Shown here piece by piece: positions 10,359-23,518 of a stretch of DNA of 64,000 bases. The position numbers and the translations under genes were made by a program. Below the pieces are notes generated by a model, which made no database searches, was not told where the DNA came from, and saw only the letters and a program-made list of their open reading frames with translations. The DNA is from Ficedula albicollis (taxonomy: Eukaryota > Chordata > Aves > Passeriformes > Muscicapidae), in NCBI RefSeq assembly GCF_000247815.1, contig NC_021677.1, positions 45,358,864 to 45,422,863 on the forward strand, read 5' to 3'. Within the stretch, counting starts at the first letter, position 1. The number at the start of each line of letters is the position of its first letter.

Positions 10359-13300
10359 ATAACATAGCCCTGGCAGTCCAGTTAACCTTGATCACTGCAA
10401 GAATACACTGGACAGACATATTCATCTTGTCCACCAAGGCTCTTAAGCACCTGCCTGCAAGATTGCTCTTTTCCTGTACAGATGCATGCATTTGTTTCAT
10501 CTGCACTTTTCATTGCTCAGCTTCATGGAGATCCTTTTTTTCTGTTCCTCTATTGCCTAACCCAGTTCATGTCACGCAGCTCATCCAAAAATAACTGGGA
10601 CAGCTTGCTAATCATTTCTTATGTGAAACTAAGTTTCACATAGTGGAGTACATTAGTGTTTCAGATTTCTCCATTAAAAAAGTTAAATCTGTACTTTGAA
10701 GCCAGATGTGCTGGGTAAAAGAGGCAGCAGTTTTTCATTTAACATTCAGATGTTAAATACATGACTAAGAGTATCTTTTTTTTTTCCTTTCCTTTTTAAG
10801 TCTTCTACTCATCTAGAGGTCTGTGAAAATGAAGTATTATCTGGTTTAATAGATTTCAATCTCCTGTGTCATCTGCTTGAGTGACACTTTGGAGTCTGTT
10901 AAAAGAGATTTGGGATTGCACAGAAGGAAGGCAAAGAAGAGCACTAAAGGTTTCCTTTCAGTTCTGATTTCTAGATTATAGAATGAGACGTTGTTATTTC
11001 CTTGGTTGTCATGGTGTGTTGGTACAGTGTATCCCACCCCTGACATGTAAATTGTGCAGACTGGTATGCATTCTCACTTAAGCAGCAAAAGCAAACAAAT
11101 AAGGAACACAAATGAGACAGAAATGAAAAAAGAAACAAAGCAGCAAAGTAAACTGCTGTGCAGTTTGGAGGTATGCCTCATTTTGCTCGAAACTCTCTTC
11201 ACTGACAGCTCAATTTCTTTGTTCTCAAAGGCATCCTGCTGTTTGGACTATAAAGCTAGAAGACACTCTGTTCCTCTTTTCTTTGTTTTCCTCTTATTTT
11301 ATCCAAATAAAAGTCAATAAATTCTTCACAAAGATTAGAAAAATTTATCTGTTAATAGTACTTAGGATAAAAAAGGTTTCATTTGACAGTTACTCTTTTT
11401 AAGTAGATATAGAATGTACGTGTACCTTCTTCATTATGGTTGAAAACATTTGCTGATATAATGCATATACAAACTCATTTATTAGAATATGAATGATCTG
11501 TTAGGAGAAGCAGGGTTTTTTTCTTATTGTTTTGTCATAATTACAATCAAAAATATGATGAAGAATGGCTACCAATACAGAAAGCAAATGTTTTTACATT
11601 TCCACAAATGTTGTTTGTTAATAAGTTTTATGTCTCTCTAATAGTATTTCCATTGTCCCAAATAAAACAATTAGGGAAATCTTTGCTTCTGAGATCTTTA
11701 TTATTTTTCATGGCATGCTGGGCACACCATATTTCCAGGCAGAGCCTGCTACACTATTCTGGGAGATATATTATACAGAATCAATATCCTGCCATGCATG
11801 CAGAATAAAATATTTGGGGGAGGATAATGAAAACATTTCCATTTACATGATGAAGTAAAAAAGATTTCCAGCAGAGAAAAGAGAACCTACTTAAGTTATA
11901 GATATTCCGCATTTGGATGTAAACAAATTAATATGGGAAATAAAGGTACATATTAAAGCATAGTTGACAGCTTGATATTTTATTTCTGCAAGCTACTGCC
12001 TAATAGGAAAAATATTTTCTCCTTATTTATTCCCCTTCATCTGATAACATTTGTGAACATTAATTTAAACATCACAAATAGCAATAAGTATTATATCACT
12101 AGGATAAAAAAAGGACATTGAAGTAAGTAATGTCATGAACAACAGGGTTGATAAAACTTGGATTTCAAAGCCAGTCCTCCCCAGATAGCCTGGGTGTTTG
12201 TACACTGAAGGGCTTTGATCTTGAGTACTGGTCTGCAGATTATCTAGTTCCTGGGCTTTGTCTTGGAATGAAGAAAATAGTTTCTGCTAAATCAAAATCT
12301 GGGGGAGATTTCTGGGAACGGTGCAGATGCTGTTCCAGGTAAACAGTAAGGGATGACAAAGTGCCAGGTTTGGCTTCCCCCACCTTATAATGCTTTTCAG
12401 AACTGTTCAGAAGAAGAAAAAATGATGCAAACACCAAAGAAACTCAAGAACATAATCAGTATTTCTGGCATCCTGCCAGTTCATATATAGAAATCTCCAT
12501 TCAAGAAGGAATAGGTCAAAATAATTTGCCCAACAATTGTTTTTTAAGAGGAAACAAAGGCAGTATAGAAATGTCTTCAGTGGCATATCTGTAAGCAGGA
12601 TTTTTAAAAGCTAAGAAGGACACAATATTTATTTTCTGCTTTAGAAACATTCTTAGAGCTGACAAGTTTGTCTAAAGTGCTCTGCAGTGATTGATTTATC
12701 CCTGCTCTATATAGAAAAATAAAATGTATATATGTAAATTTCATCGGTGTTACATACCAGCTTGTTAGCAGTTTATCATGTTAGCACAGATGTAAAAAGA
12801 CACCAAAATATTTATGCAGTACTTGACATAGTGGGATTTTTACACAAAAAAGATCACATAAAATTGTCTCTGGAAATTTAGTTTCCCAAAATATTTTCAA
12901 ATTTTCTAGACTGCTAAAACTATTAATGTCACAACCATTTTGGAACATAATTAGAATTCAGTTTTACATGGTCAATATCAGCCTTGACTCCCCCAAATTA
13001 GCATTTCCTCTGGCTCTACCCATCTCAGAGGTCATCTTACCTTTGCTACATTGTAGGTTAACTTTAGAATCAACACAAATCAAAATGCTCCATAAAGTAC
13101 CTGATCCCCCTTCTGTTGTGATGTGTTCATCTTTCTGTACTGTCTATAAAAGTAACATATACTACATACCTTAATCTTTTAATCTCATTTTTCCAATGCA
13201 GAGAAGTTCACAGAGACTAACAGAAAGAAATTATATCTAATGGAAGACTCACAAAGCTTGATTCTATGTGCTTTATAACTGAGATCTAATTTGGCAAATG

Positions 13301-16300
13301 TGCATTAGTTTTTTCCATTAGTTTCTTCCAGTGGAGGTTCTCTGCTGAGCCACACCAGTCCCTGCTCTACCTTCACAGTCTGTCTGTGTCCCTTCTTCTG
13401 TCTCATCTGTATCAGTTTGTACATCTAAATGATTCCTGTAATACAGGAACGAGGTATCAAGTATGATCACAGAATGATCTCTTTGTTTGGTGTTCAGTAT
13501 TAATGGGTCCTGCAAATTAAAATTCAAAATATAATTTCTACGACATTTGTAAACCAGTGTTTGCATATGTCATTACATCTGTTAAATAGTAAATGGTGAT
13601 GGAAGCCATTTGATCAGCTATTTTAAGTTATACTGAATATAGTTCTGCAGTTTCCATTATAAAGGATAATCCTGTTCTAAAAAGGGAAAAGGATAAAATA
13701 ACATGGAAAGTCTTTTCTTTCACTTAATCTATGACAGCCTTGAAGGCAGGGTGAGGAACCACAATACCTGCTATTGTAAAGCAAGACACAGTTTCCTCAA
13801 AACCTAGATGAAAGCCTGAAGCCAGAACAGCCATAATGATTGTATGACTAAATTGAGCTAAAATTAAGTTCTGGAAAACTTTTGAATTATTTTTCATTCT
13901 ATGTTAATGGAGAATTAAACATTGACTCTGGCATTTGTCCTACAAATTACAAAATTTTCTCCAAGAACAAGTGCTCCATTTTTCATTATTGCACTTGCTC
14001 AACGTTTATGAGAGGGGAGAATGGCATTAACTCACCGGCAACTTCAGAGAACTGCAGAGAGCTATCACAGAGGGATATGACATCATTGCTCAGGGTGGGT
14101 GACAGAGTCCAAATTACACCTCAGCATACAGGGAAGAAACCAAAACTTGAAATTTCCAAATGACAACTTAGATACACAGGGCCAAATACTTCCTTTCATT
14201 CTGTGCCTAACAGAGCCAAGAAAAACTAAGATACAATAGACACTTTTCAAGCTATCTTTAGCAACTTTGTTGAAGCAAGACTCAGGCTAAAGGACATTTA
14301 GAAATACTGTAGATGGCATGCTAAGAGTATAAAATAAATACAGTAAAAGTGAAAATAAACTATCACTACATTCACACATGACGTGACCTAATTTGATGCT
14401 TATTTGTACCTTTGTTATGTTTTAATATTTTGGGTTAATTAATTGCATCCTTTAGCTTAATAAAATTCAAAGTGTGTTTATTTTGAGGTATAAAACACAC
14501 ATTAAAAATGTCCAAAATACATTGAAAAGTACAGTATGAGGTCAGATGTGACAGCTGTGATGGATCTCTGCTGACTACCTCTGCTCTGGGACCAGGTACA
14601 CCTTAACTGTGAAGAGCCCCAATGTGCCTTTGCATGAGAAAACAGTCCTCAGTATTCTGATGCTGTGATGTCAGATGATCTGTCAGGTTTGTCAGGGAGG
14701 AAGAGTGATCTAGAAATCAGAAAAAAAAACCCGTAATGTGTCAGATTCCCTTTTATTTTTATTATTTCCCTAGATAACATTCCAGATAAAATGAACTCTG
14801 TTCAAATACAGCAGCATGCTCATGACTGAAATACAAAGGCTTTGAGTAATAGCTGCTTGAGGTTCCACTGTACTGTATAGCCAACTGCTGATTCCTCCTC
14901 ACCTCCTTCTTTCATTTGATATTCCTTCTGCATGCACTATGGTGAGCTGCTGTGCTGTTCTCTGATGTAGAGTTGCTGGCAAAAAATAATATATTTTTAC
15001 CTTTCAAAATTTATAATGTTCCCACTGACTTAAAGATCTATTTTAAGTACAATCAACTGTTACAATAAGTGTTTTAAACATACTTGAATGTATTGGTTTT
15101 TATTAAGTATTACTTTAATCTTTTGGAGTACTAAATGAGTCACATTTTCATAATAGATGGATTAAGCATGCAGCCAGTATCTAAATAAAAAATGGTGGTG
15201 CTTTTCAAATCCATTCTTCTCATAACTTACATATATGTGTTCTCTCCAGATGTAGCTTACCAGCATGAAGAAGGAATATTACATTAATGTATAAACAGGG
15301 GGGGAAAATATAAAAAGCCCTTGCCTTTCAAAAGAAACTAAATAAAAATTGATGTCAGAACATCAAACTACATTGCAGAATGTTTTTTTAGCAGAACTCA
15401 GTTTTCCATACAGCCTTTTTTTATTTCTTATTACATAAGTTATAACCAATTCTAGATAATTTTTTTCACATGTCTCTCTAATACTCAGTTAAAATAGTTT
15501 CTTACGGTATTTATATTCCAATATTATCAATTCAATATTAGTAACTGCTACTTCCACAAAATAATATGGCTTACTTTAAGAATAATAAAACTGATCCATG
15601 TAGCAGGAATTTATTATTGTATGAGTATGTATGAGTAAACCTAAGAAACTATCAGTTGGCTTTCCTCCGTGGGTTTTGTTGCTCTTCTACTTTATTGTGC
15701 TACAATGTTCCTGAACAGAATAGGCTTATTTTCCTTATGGAAAATGGTACCACTGGAAAATAACACCTCCTTCTACTTGAAGAGGGACCTAATTTACCCT
15801 CCAGGTAGATCATAGCAAAACACAAAAATAATAATGTAAATGTAATTTTATGAAAGCAAATAATATGAAGTAAAATTAATATATTCAAGAGATAATCTAC
15901 TTGTTTACATTTTTTAAATTAATTCTTAAAAAAAAATTGATTCTTTTAAATATTATTGGACAAATAAAAGGTATTATTACCCACTGGAATTTCCCACCAA
16001 CTGGGTAATTACTCTCATTTTCAGGACACACTACATCCAGACAACCTACATTTCCATAAACATTATGAGAAGCAAGGTATCAATGACTCTCTAAATATTT
16101 GTCTTTAAAAAAATTTCCTAAGATGCATATATTAATATTATCACAGCAAATTGAGGATAACTGCTGCTAATGAGTAGGATCTTAAAGTGGAGTAAGTCAA
16201 CAGAGTTCTGTTAGAACAAATGGCCCTATGCCAACTTACACTAATTATTCACACATTAAAGTTATAGGTAATATGTAATATGGCATATCTTAAAAACAGT

Positions 16301-16308
16301 CAAACTTT
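10359..16308. other. AT-rich noncoding stretch
   Basis: No gene is recognised. It contains a 23-bp near-perfect palindrome (10620-10642) and scattered A/T runs. Open frames are at most 93 codons and have no recognisable domain. Confidence 0.55.
10620..10642. repeat. Perfect inverted repeat, 11-bp arms, 1-base centre
   Basis: The arms TATGTGAAACT and AGTTTCACATA are exactly complementary around a single A. Each half carries a GAAAC core. It could be a chance palindrome or a dimeric protein-binding site. Confidence 0.9.
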
Positions 16309-16348
16309 CAGTAAAGTTTAAATTTAAACAGTAAAGTTTAAATTTATT
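16309..16348. repeat. Short tandem duplication, 20-bp unit x2
   Basis: CAGTAAAGTTTAAATTT-type units start at 16309 and 16329. Confidence 0.85.
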
Positions 16349-17100
16349 TACATATCCTGGTAATAATAAGAAAGCTACAGTGTCATCTTTTACAGGAAAT
16401 CTTTCCATTCAAGCTTGTTTAGCCTTTGCCTCCACTACTAATGACCCCACATTTAATAAATCAATGTCTCTTTCAATCTTATTGATGTATGTGAACAAGT
16501 AATCATTTATTCTCATGGAACTGTTCTCCAAGAGTAGCCTATTCTTGAATGTTTTCTCTGTTTTGCAAAGGTTACAAAATATATTAGATTTTTCTGCTTT
16601 CTTGCCTCCCAATTAAAGATACTTTTATCTTTTTCTTTTCCTAAAACTGAATTAGCAGTCTTGATAAGACATAAAGTATACTTCACACTAGGAACCCATT
16701 TCACTGTCAGTTGCCAAATAATAGAAGATATTTTCCACCTGAGAATGAAAGCACTGATGATCCAATTGCCTCTCTCTGACAGACTACATTTGTTTTCGGG
16801 ACTGCAATATAGGTGTGAATATTACTTTATGTACAGGTCATGAGTCCATTACCTGAAGCCATGACAGATTTGAAAGGAAAAGGGATGTGGTCTAGCAAAG
16901 ACAAAAAAACTTGAGGAAGATTGTTGGTCACTCACTTTTGAGCTCTGGAGGAAGATTATTGTGAGTGAGTATTGGGAGCTGCACCATTTTAATGATAATG
17001 CAGTCAATGGGAAAATTAATCACTGGAAAGCAGTTATATAAAAATACAGCTCAAAAAAATCCAAGCCAGATTTATTGAGCAGATAAATAAGGCAAGAGAA
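16349..17100. other. AT-rich noncoding stretch
   Basis: No gene, RNA or repeat family is recognised between the small 20-bp duplication and the complex duplication block. Confidence 0.55.
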
Positions 17101-17678
17101 TGAAAACCAATATTTAAAGAAACTGATGCTGTAATTTTTTCCCTTTTCCCATAAAGGATGAAAAGAGAACATGTGATTAATTGAAAAACAACAAATCCCA
17201 AAATATATATCGTTATTTCTCTTGTAATGCACAAATGGCAGACTTCATTATGTCATCATATAATCTGAGCTACACATATTAAAAAAAATAATGTTTGTCT
17301 GGAAAACCAATATTTAAAGAAACTGATGCTGTATTTTTTTCCATTTTCCCATAAATGAAAACCAATATTTAAAGAAACTGATGCTGTAATTTTTTCCCTT
17401 TTCCCATAAAGGATGAAAAGAGAACATGTGATTAATTGAAAAACAACAAATCCCAAAATATATATCGTTATTTCTCTTGTAATGCACAAATGGCAGACTT
17501 CATTATGTCATCATATAATCTGAGCTACACATATAAAAAAATAATGTTTGTCTATTAATTGAAAAACAACAAATCCCAAAATATATATCGTTATTTCTCT
17601 TGTAATGCACAAATGGCAGACTTCATTATGTCATCATATAATCTGAGCTACACATATTAAAAAAAATAATGTTTGTCT
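17101..17678. repeat. Complex tandem duplication block, 200-bp unit with truncated copies
   Basis: A 200-bp unit (17101-17300) begins TGAAAACCAATATTTAAAG and ends AATGTTTGTCT. It is followed by a 55-bp partial copy (17301-17355), an almost full copy (17356-17553), and a copy lacking the first 75 bases (17554-17678). The copies are nearly identical, so the block grew by at least three events. The same short minus-strand open frame appears twice within it and is a by-product of the duplication. Confidence 0.95.
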
Positions 17679-20604
17679 GTCTTCTACCTAAAATAGTAGT
17701 CTGAATTAATGGAAAGAGATAAAGACCAATTTTTAAATGTGTGTGAGAGAGGTGAGAGAAAGAGCAAGAGGCTGTTGTGAGGAGTTTGACATCAGTGTTA
17801 TTCCAGTGACAAAATTGTTTCTATACATTGACCCAAATTGTCTCAAATAAGGCTATTTCTCCAGCCAGAGTGAGATATTGCTGAAGTTCACCACAGAATT
17901 TTTGGTAAACAGTCCTGATGATTTTTCTTTTAATGCAAGAAGAACCTGCCAGTGAAATGAAGAAGCAAAGCAATAAAATGTATTTTTGGCATAGTATATA
18001 AATCAGCAAAAGAACCCAGTCCTATAGTACTCAACAATGGCAATATTTGCTAGGAGAGGTGGAGAAAACATTTGTAAAAAAGTTGAGACAAATTCTGAAT
18101 TTTGATTGAAGTTATGTGTTAAGTAGCACGATGTTTTGGTGGTTATTGTTAAGAACATTTATGTGCCTGTCATTTAAAACAAGGCTTTCTACTTCTTCTT
18201 TGCACATTGCTTCTTACCAAGACCCTTGTCTCTGAATCCAACTGAAATAATAGCAGCAAGTAGTCTGTCAGTTTCCGTCAGATATGATTCAGCTTTAGCA
18301 AAAAGCGAGTAAAATTTTAAAGGTGAGGTGTATTTCAGAAATACTACCCTCAACAATACCACTCTCATGGTATTTGTGTACCATATTGTGGTATGCAAAT
18401 AGTCATTAACAGAAAAGTTCAGGGAGGAGCTTCTGATAAAATAGTTTATGACTCCTCTCTAGGGAAGGAGTTCCCAAACAGGGAAATATAGGCAAGGGAT
18501 ATACCAGGCTAGTAAGCTTTGCAGAATATGTGCACCCCCTAGGAAATGAAAACAAGGCAGTATCAGACTTGAACTCCCAAAGTGCCCATTTCTAATGGGG
18601 ACCTTAAATGTCTAAAATGCTTGAGAATCTTGTACGTAGTGGAGATTTTAATTTTACTCTGTCATATACAATGTCCACGGCTGCAGACAGGGTTTTGAGC
18701 TAGGTAGGTAGTTATGCATGAAGGAAGGAATTTCTGAAGTGCATCTGTCCCTGGGGCAGAGTGCAAGGATGTTCTAAACACAAATTCACTGTGAAAAACA
18801 AGAGGCAGGAAATAATAGATAGGAAATATGTATTGTGGCACTGAAACCACAAATGCTGTTTGGCTAGTTATTCTTCTCTACTTGTCGTGTCAGAGGTTTG
18901 ACCAATTGTCCACACTAAAATTAAACTGAGACAATGGAATGAATATTGCTGCATAATAAACATCATATTTCATATTTTCTGTGCCAAGTCTATTAATGCT
19001 ATTGCCCAGTCCCTCTTCATCTATGTCCCCATTTTCTCAGCAGTACATTTTTCACTTGCTGATGTGTTCGACATTTCACAGTGAGCAAGACTGCTTATAT
19101 TTCCTAAATGAAATACACATCTGATATGGAAGGGCTGCTACCTACATATAGAGAACTTGCTCCCCATAAAGTCATATACCTGACCAGTCACAAATATTCA
19201 TAAAAATTTATGTAAATCTAACAGATCAAACAAAATTAATGTCGACCTTCTCTAGTAACAACTTTATTTTTGGACATAGATCTGACTCCTTCCAGGATCA
19301 CATTTCTGTAGATGAGGACAAACACTTGATTTTTCTTCTGTGTCTGTGATCTGAAAAATATGTTCCTGTGATCTACTTTGGAATTTAATTCTTGGCACTT
19401 CTCTTCCAAGAACTACCTAATCCTCACCTGGATACTATTTGCAGGAGTAAGAAGCCATCTTGCCTACAGCTGACCTTTAATAAAAGAATAAATGTCAGCC
19501 TTCCCTATTCATTCTACCCAAACAAACTTTAGTTAACACACTTTAAAAATTAAGTTCAGAAATTGAGTGTAATCCCAAATGCCACCTTTTAGCAATTTCT
19601 AAAAGACATCCAATACTCAAACTGCTTTTTGCTTACCTGTTTGAAATATCCTCACATGGGTCAGACTCTCAGTTTACCAAAGGTAACACTATTAAATGAA
19701 GCTACACCTGTTTGCACTCAAGTCCTAGCCCAGTGAAACTCTGAAGAAATATTTTTCCAGCTTTCTATTTTATATAGTTTGCATTTAGTTGGAAAGTGGC
19801 AGGATTTGTTTCTGGGCATGATTAAGAACATAATTAAGAACTTTACTCAGAGAAGGCTAACAGCAATTACCCTGTTTTATCCTACTACTTACTGTACAAG
19901 CTGTCATATTTTCATAGGCACCTTGGCATTTGCATGAAACATTTTAATCTTCTGCCAGACCTTGCAGCAATGGATCAAGGACAGTAAATGGTCTGTATTA
20001 GGCTGCATGGTATTAATGACTAAGGGAGATTCTTTTATTAAATCAAATAAAGGGCATTTATGCAGTAAATCAGAAAGGTAGGTTTTTACATGATTTTCTG
20101 TAATGCACTGGAATCCTGCATGTTGGCAAGAGGTATTTTTGTCCCCTCCTGATTTCATATTCTGAAGATTTATAGTCCATTTCTATATATTTCTGTTAAA
20201 TTGTAGGTTTCATTCTTTGTTCCATTTCAACTTACGTAAAGAGTAAGAAAAAAATTAAAAGCAACTAAGAGAAGAGCATAAAGAATGAGTATGATGATGA
20301 GAAAGCAGGCTTATGACAAAAGAAAACAACAGAAAAAGAACTGAAGTTGGGCTTGTGCAATCTAAATACGTAATGGTGACTATATGAAAACCTTTGATAA
20401 ATAACAACCATGGATATATGATCACCTTGTGTAAGCATTTGAAGAGTAGAAACACAAAAGGCAAAGAATGATTATTTACCCTATTGAGCCTAATTGAAAT
20501 GAAAAATACTTAATTTTATCTGAAAAAGTCACTAAAGATCTTGGAGTTTGTGTTTTAAATACCAAAAGATTTCTATTTAATTGAAAATATACTGAATTTA
20601 GTGT
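17679..20604. other. AT-rich noncoding stretch
   Basis: Nothing recognisable. Frames are short, and there is no GC-rich island or repeat-family match. Confidence 0.55.
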
Positions 20605-20633
20605 ATTAGTATCATATAATGTGTGATACTAAT
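20605..20633. repeat. Inverted repeat, 10-bp perfect arms, 9-base loop
   Basis: ATTAGTATCA and TGATACTAAT are exact reverse complements flanking TATAATGTG. Confidence 0.9.
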
Positions 20634-20847
20634 GGATACTTTTATAAGACATTTATTTTGATAAAATATAAATTACTATGATAAAAGGCGTATTTTTTTA
20701 TGGATTCCCTGTCACGTCTAATTTATCTTTATATAAAGAAAAATAAAATTGCAAAGAAAACCTCTTTAGCAAAAGAATGTAAAAAGAGTAATAGTGTGTA
20801 AAATGTGTCTGATTCATAAATTCAAATATTAATTTTAAAGCCATATG

Positions 20848-20955
20848 GTAAAGAAGAATCATGTTTTGGAATGAAAATGAAGGTTTTGGAATGTTAAGGT
20901 TGTAAAGAAGAATCATGTTTTGGAATGAAAATGAAGGTTTTGGAATGTTAAGGTT
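20848..20955. repeat. Tandem duplication, 54-bp unit x2, identical copies
   Basis: The unit begins GTAAAGAAGAATCATG and repeats at 20902 with no difference that I can see. A T run follows the second copy. Confidence 0.95.
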
Positions 20956-23082
20956 TTTTTTTGTAGCACAGAGTATAAACATGTATTTGGTTAACCTTAG
21001 TTAATTTGAATGTATAATAGAAATAGAGTCATTTAAGAGTGTGATAGTTTTGACTACATCTAAAAGACATTTCTTTAGAACAGCCCACATTCTTACATAA
21101 AGAGCAACCATACAAGATTTCAAACCTTTAAGAAATTCCTATTAAAAATCTTCTGAATTCATATTTAGAGTCTGCTTGGGCATGACATGACAGTTGTCCA
21201 AGCAACACAGAAGTTCTGCAGAACCAGAGACTACTGTGAAAAACACAGTAACCTAGGAAACACCTAGAAAAATAGCTAAATACATATCCACAAAAATGAA
21301 TATGAAAAAAAGGATGGCCAGTCTTACTATATTAGATTATTATGGGAATCAGCAAGTTAGAATTGCAGATATTTAGGTGCAAAGCCATCAAAGCCTTCAA
21401 GTGGTACTGGTGTGTCATAAAGAAAGATAATAACCCATTGTACTTGCAGCTGCTCAGAATACCATCAGTGCAGTAATGGTCTCCACTGTGACGTAGATCC
21501 ACTTGTGAAATTTGTAAACTGGGAGTCCTTACAAAGAAAATTTATAATCTGAAATCTAAATCCGTTCCATACTTGTACTCTGACAAGTCCAATTGACTTT
21601 TTAGAAGGCAGAAGTCTTCACAGTCAGCAAATATGGGATTGGATACCAGCAGTTTGAGATATCTTCTGTCAAGTCCTCTTTTCTGTCCTCTATGAAGACA
21701 GGGAAGCAAAGAAAAAAGCATTCATATTCTACTTCTTTTTAATAGCTTGAATTGTTATCATTACACAATTTTCACTGTCAGGAGAAATATAATACACAGT
21801 CATCATCAAACTGTGGCTAGTAGAAACAGAGTATGCTACAAGAAGTTTTTTTGTTGGGTATACTTTATTGCAAGTGTTATTTTGCATGCATTATTACTGA
21901 GGAAACTGATTCATGAACATCTTTTGTTTCATAGCTGATGACAAAAAAAAAATCGATACAATCAATAAATAAATAGAACTACAACACCATTAGATAAATT
22001 GTTCTCTGTTTTTCAATCTCTAACACTTTGAAATCTATTTTCTTTAGGCACTTACATAAATAAAAACTTTGGATATGAGACCATGTGAGATCTCAACTAT
22101 ATTTCTCTGCTTACAAGACCCTTTTTAATCAACCATTCTCTTTTAAGATCTGCTCAGGAGTCAAAATCTAATTGAAAACTTGTGAGATGCAGAAAGGTCA
22201 CATAGTATAGAAACCTCTAGAAAGAGTTGTCCTTCTCCTCTGAGAAGAAATTAATTTTAAGTCTTCTTATATTAGTTTACTGTATTCATGTTGCCAGGAA
22301 GAAAACATAATTATGTTCAGAAGTAATCAAATGAATCTGATACTTTTCATATCTTCGAAATAGAGGAGTCACCATTTCAAACAAAAAAATTATCCAGAGG
22401 AGCATACCAATTTTATTCTATTCTAGCCACAGTTAATTCTGCAACAAAGTCTGACGTGCTAAGATGAACTATTCCATTTTTCATTAAATTAAGTATTGAT
22501 AAGAGAGAAGGGTTACCAAAAAATCCACAACTCTAGCAGTTTCTAAACTGCCATAGATGCATTAAAATTGTATAAGTATTATAGTAAATTCTTTTCATTC
22601 CTTTTCATCTGTTGGACCTTGACCCTGGATAGGACACATACTTTCCAAAATCAATGGCATGACATAGGCTGTGGTTGTCCAAAGCTGAATATGCCTGCTG
22701 AATAAAACTTAAATGGATATGTATTACAAAAGAATTGTCAAAAAAGAAGGAAAATTATTTCACCTATATTTTATAGAAGTTGACAATTAGAAAAGGTCTA
22801 AGCCATCTCTTCAAGCAGCTGTCTTCTAGGTTTCCATGGCCTTCATTTTTTTGGTCTAGTGGTCTATTTTATTTTAGTGAGTTTTAAAAGGCTACTTTTA
22901 AAAACTTTTCAGGAGAGTTGTTTATGTTTGCTACAAATAAGTCATGAAAATACACAGAAAATCCAAATTAATTTTTCTAATGAAATAATGAGGGTACATG
23001 CTCAACTGAACAGTGCTTATTTCGCAATGTGGTTAAAATAGGAAGTCCAAAATACTTTGTCTTTTTTATATTACCATAATAA
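20956..23082. other. AT-rich noncoding stretch
   Basis: No gene or known repeat is recognised. A faint CR1-like phrase around 22790-22830 is too short to call. Confidence 0.5.
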
Positions 23083-23412
23083 ACACAATAAGGTGGTAAT
23101 CCAAGAGGGATTTTTTAAAAAGCCATCCCCATTTGTGAGTTGAAGCAAATATTTTTCTAGAACTATATTTCTACATCTGTCATCATCAAAATGTCTTTCT
23201 TTGGAATAAAATGACAGACAAAGGATGTTTTATTAGCTTTAGGTGTTACACAATAAGGTGGTAATCCAAGAGGGATTTTTTAAAAAGCCATCCCCATTTG
23301 TGAGTTGAAGCAAATATTTTTCTAGAACTATATTTCTACATCTGTCATCATCAAAATGTCTTTCTTTGGAATAAAATGACAGAGAAAGGATGTTTTATTA
23401 GCTTTAGGTGTT
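23083..23412. repeat. Tandem duplication, 165-bp unit x2
   Basis: The unit begins ACACAATAAGGTGGTAATCC at 23083 and 23248. The copies differ at about one site (GACAGACAAAGG/GACAGAGAAAGG). Confidence 0.95.
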
Positions 23413-23514
23413 GTTAGGAGTTCACATAAGGAGTCTGCAAGTGGGATAATATGAAAGTATGGTGTTGTTAGGAGTTCACATAAGGAGTCTGCAAGTGTGA
23501 TAATAACAAAGTAT
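23407..23514. repeat. Tandem duplication, 54-bp unit x2, abutting the 165-bp duplication
   Basis: The unit begins GGTGTTGTTAGGAGTTCACA at 23407 and 23461. The copies differ at a few sites (GTGGGATAATATG/GTGTGATAATAAC). GGTG recurs a third time at 23515, a 4-base microhomology at the break. Confidence 0.95.
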
Positions 23515-23518
23515 GGTG

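Noticed and set aside
17034..17489. Two near-identical short minus-strand frames, as if a duplicated gene
   Set aside because: They are a by-product of the 200-bp tandem duplication, and the frame is chance sequence.
17101..17678. Possible CRISPR-like array
   Set aside because: Copies are head-to-tail without unique spacers, units are long, and the genome is vertebrate.
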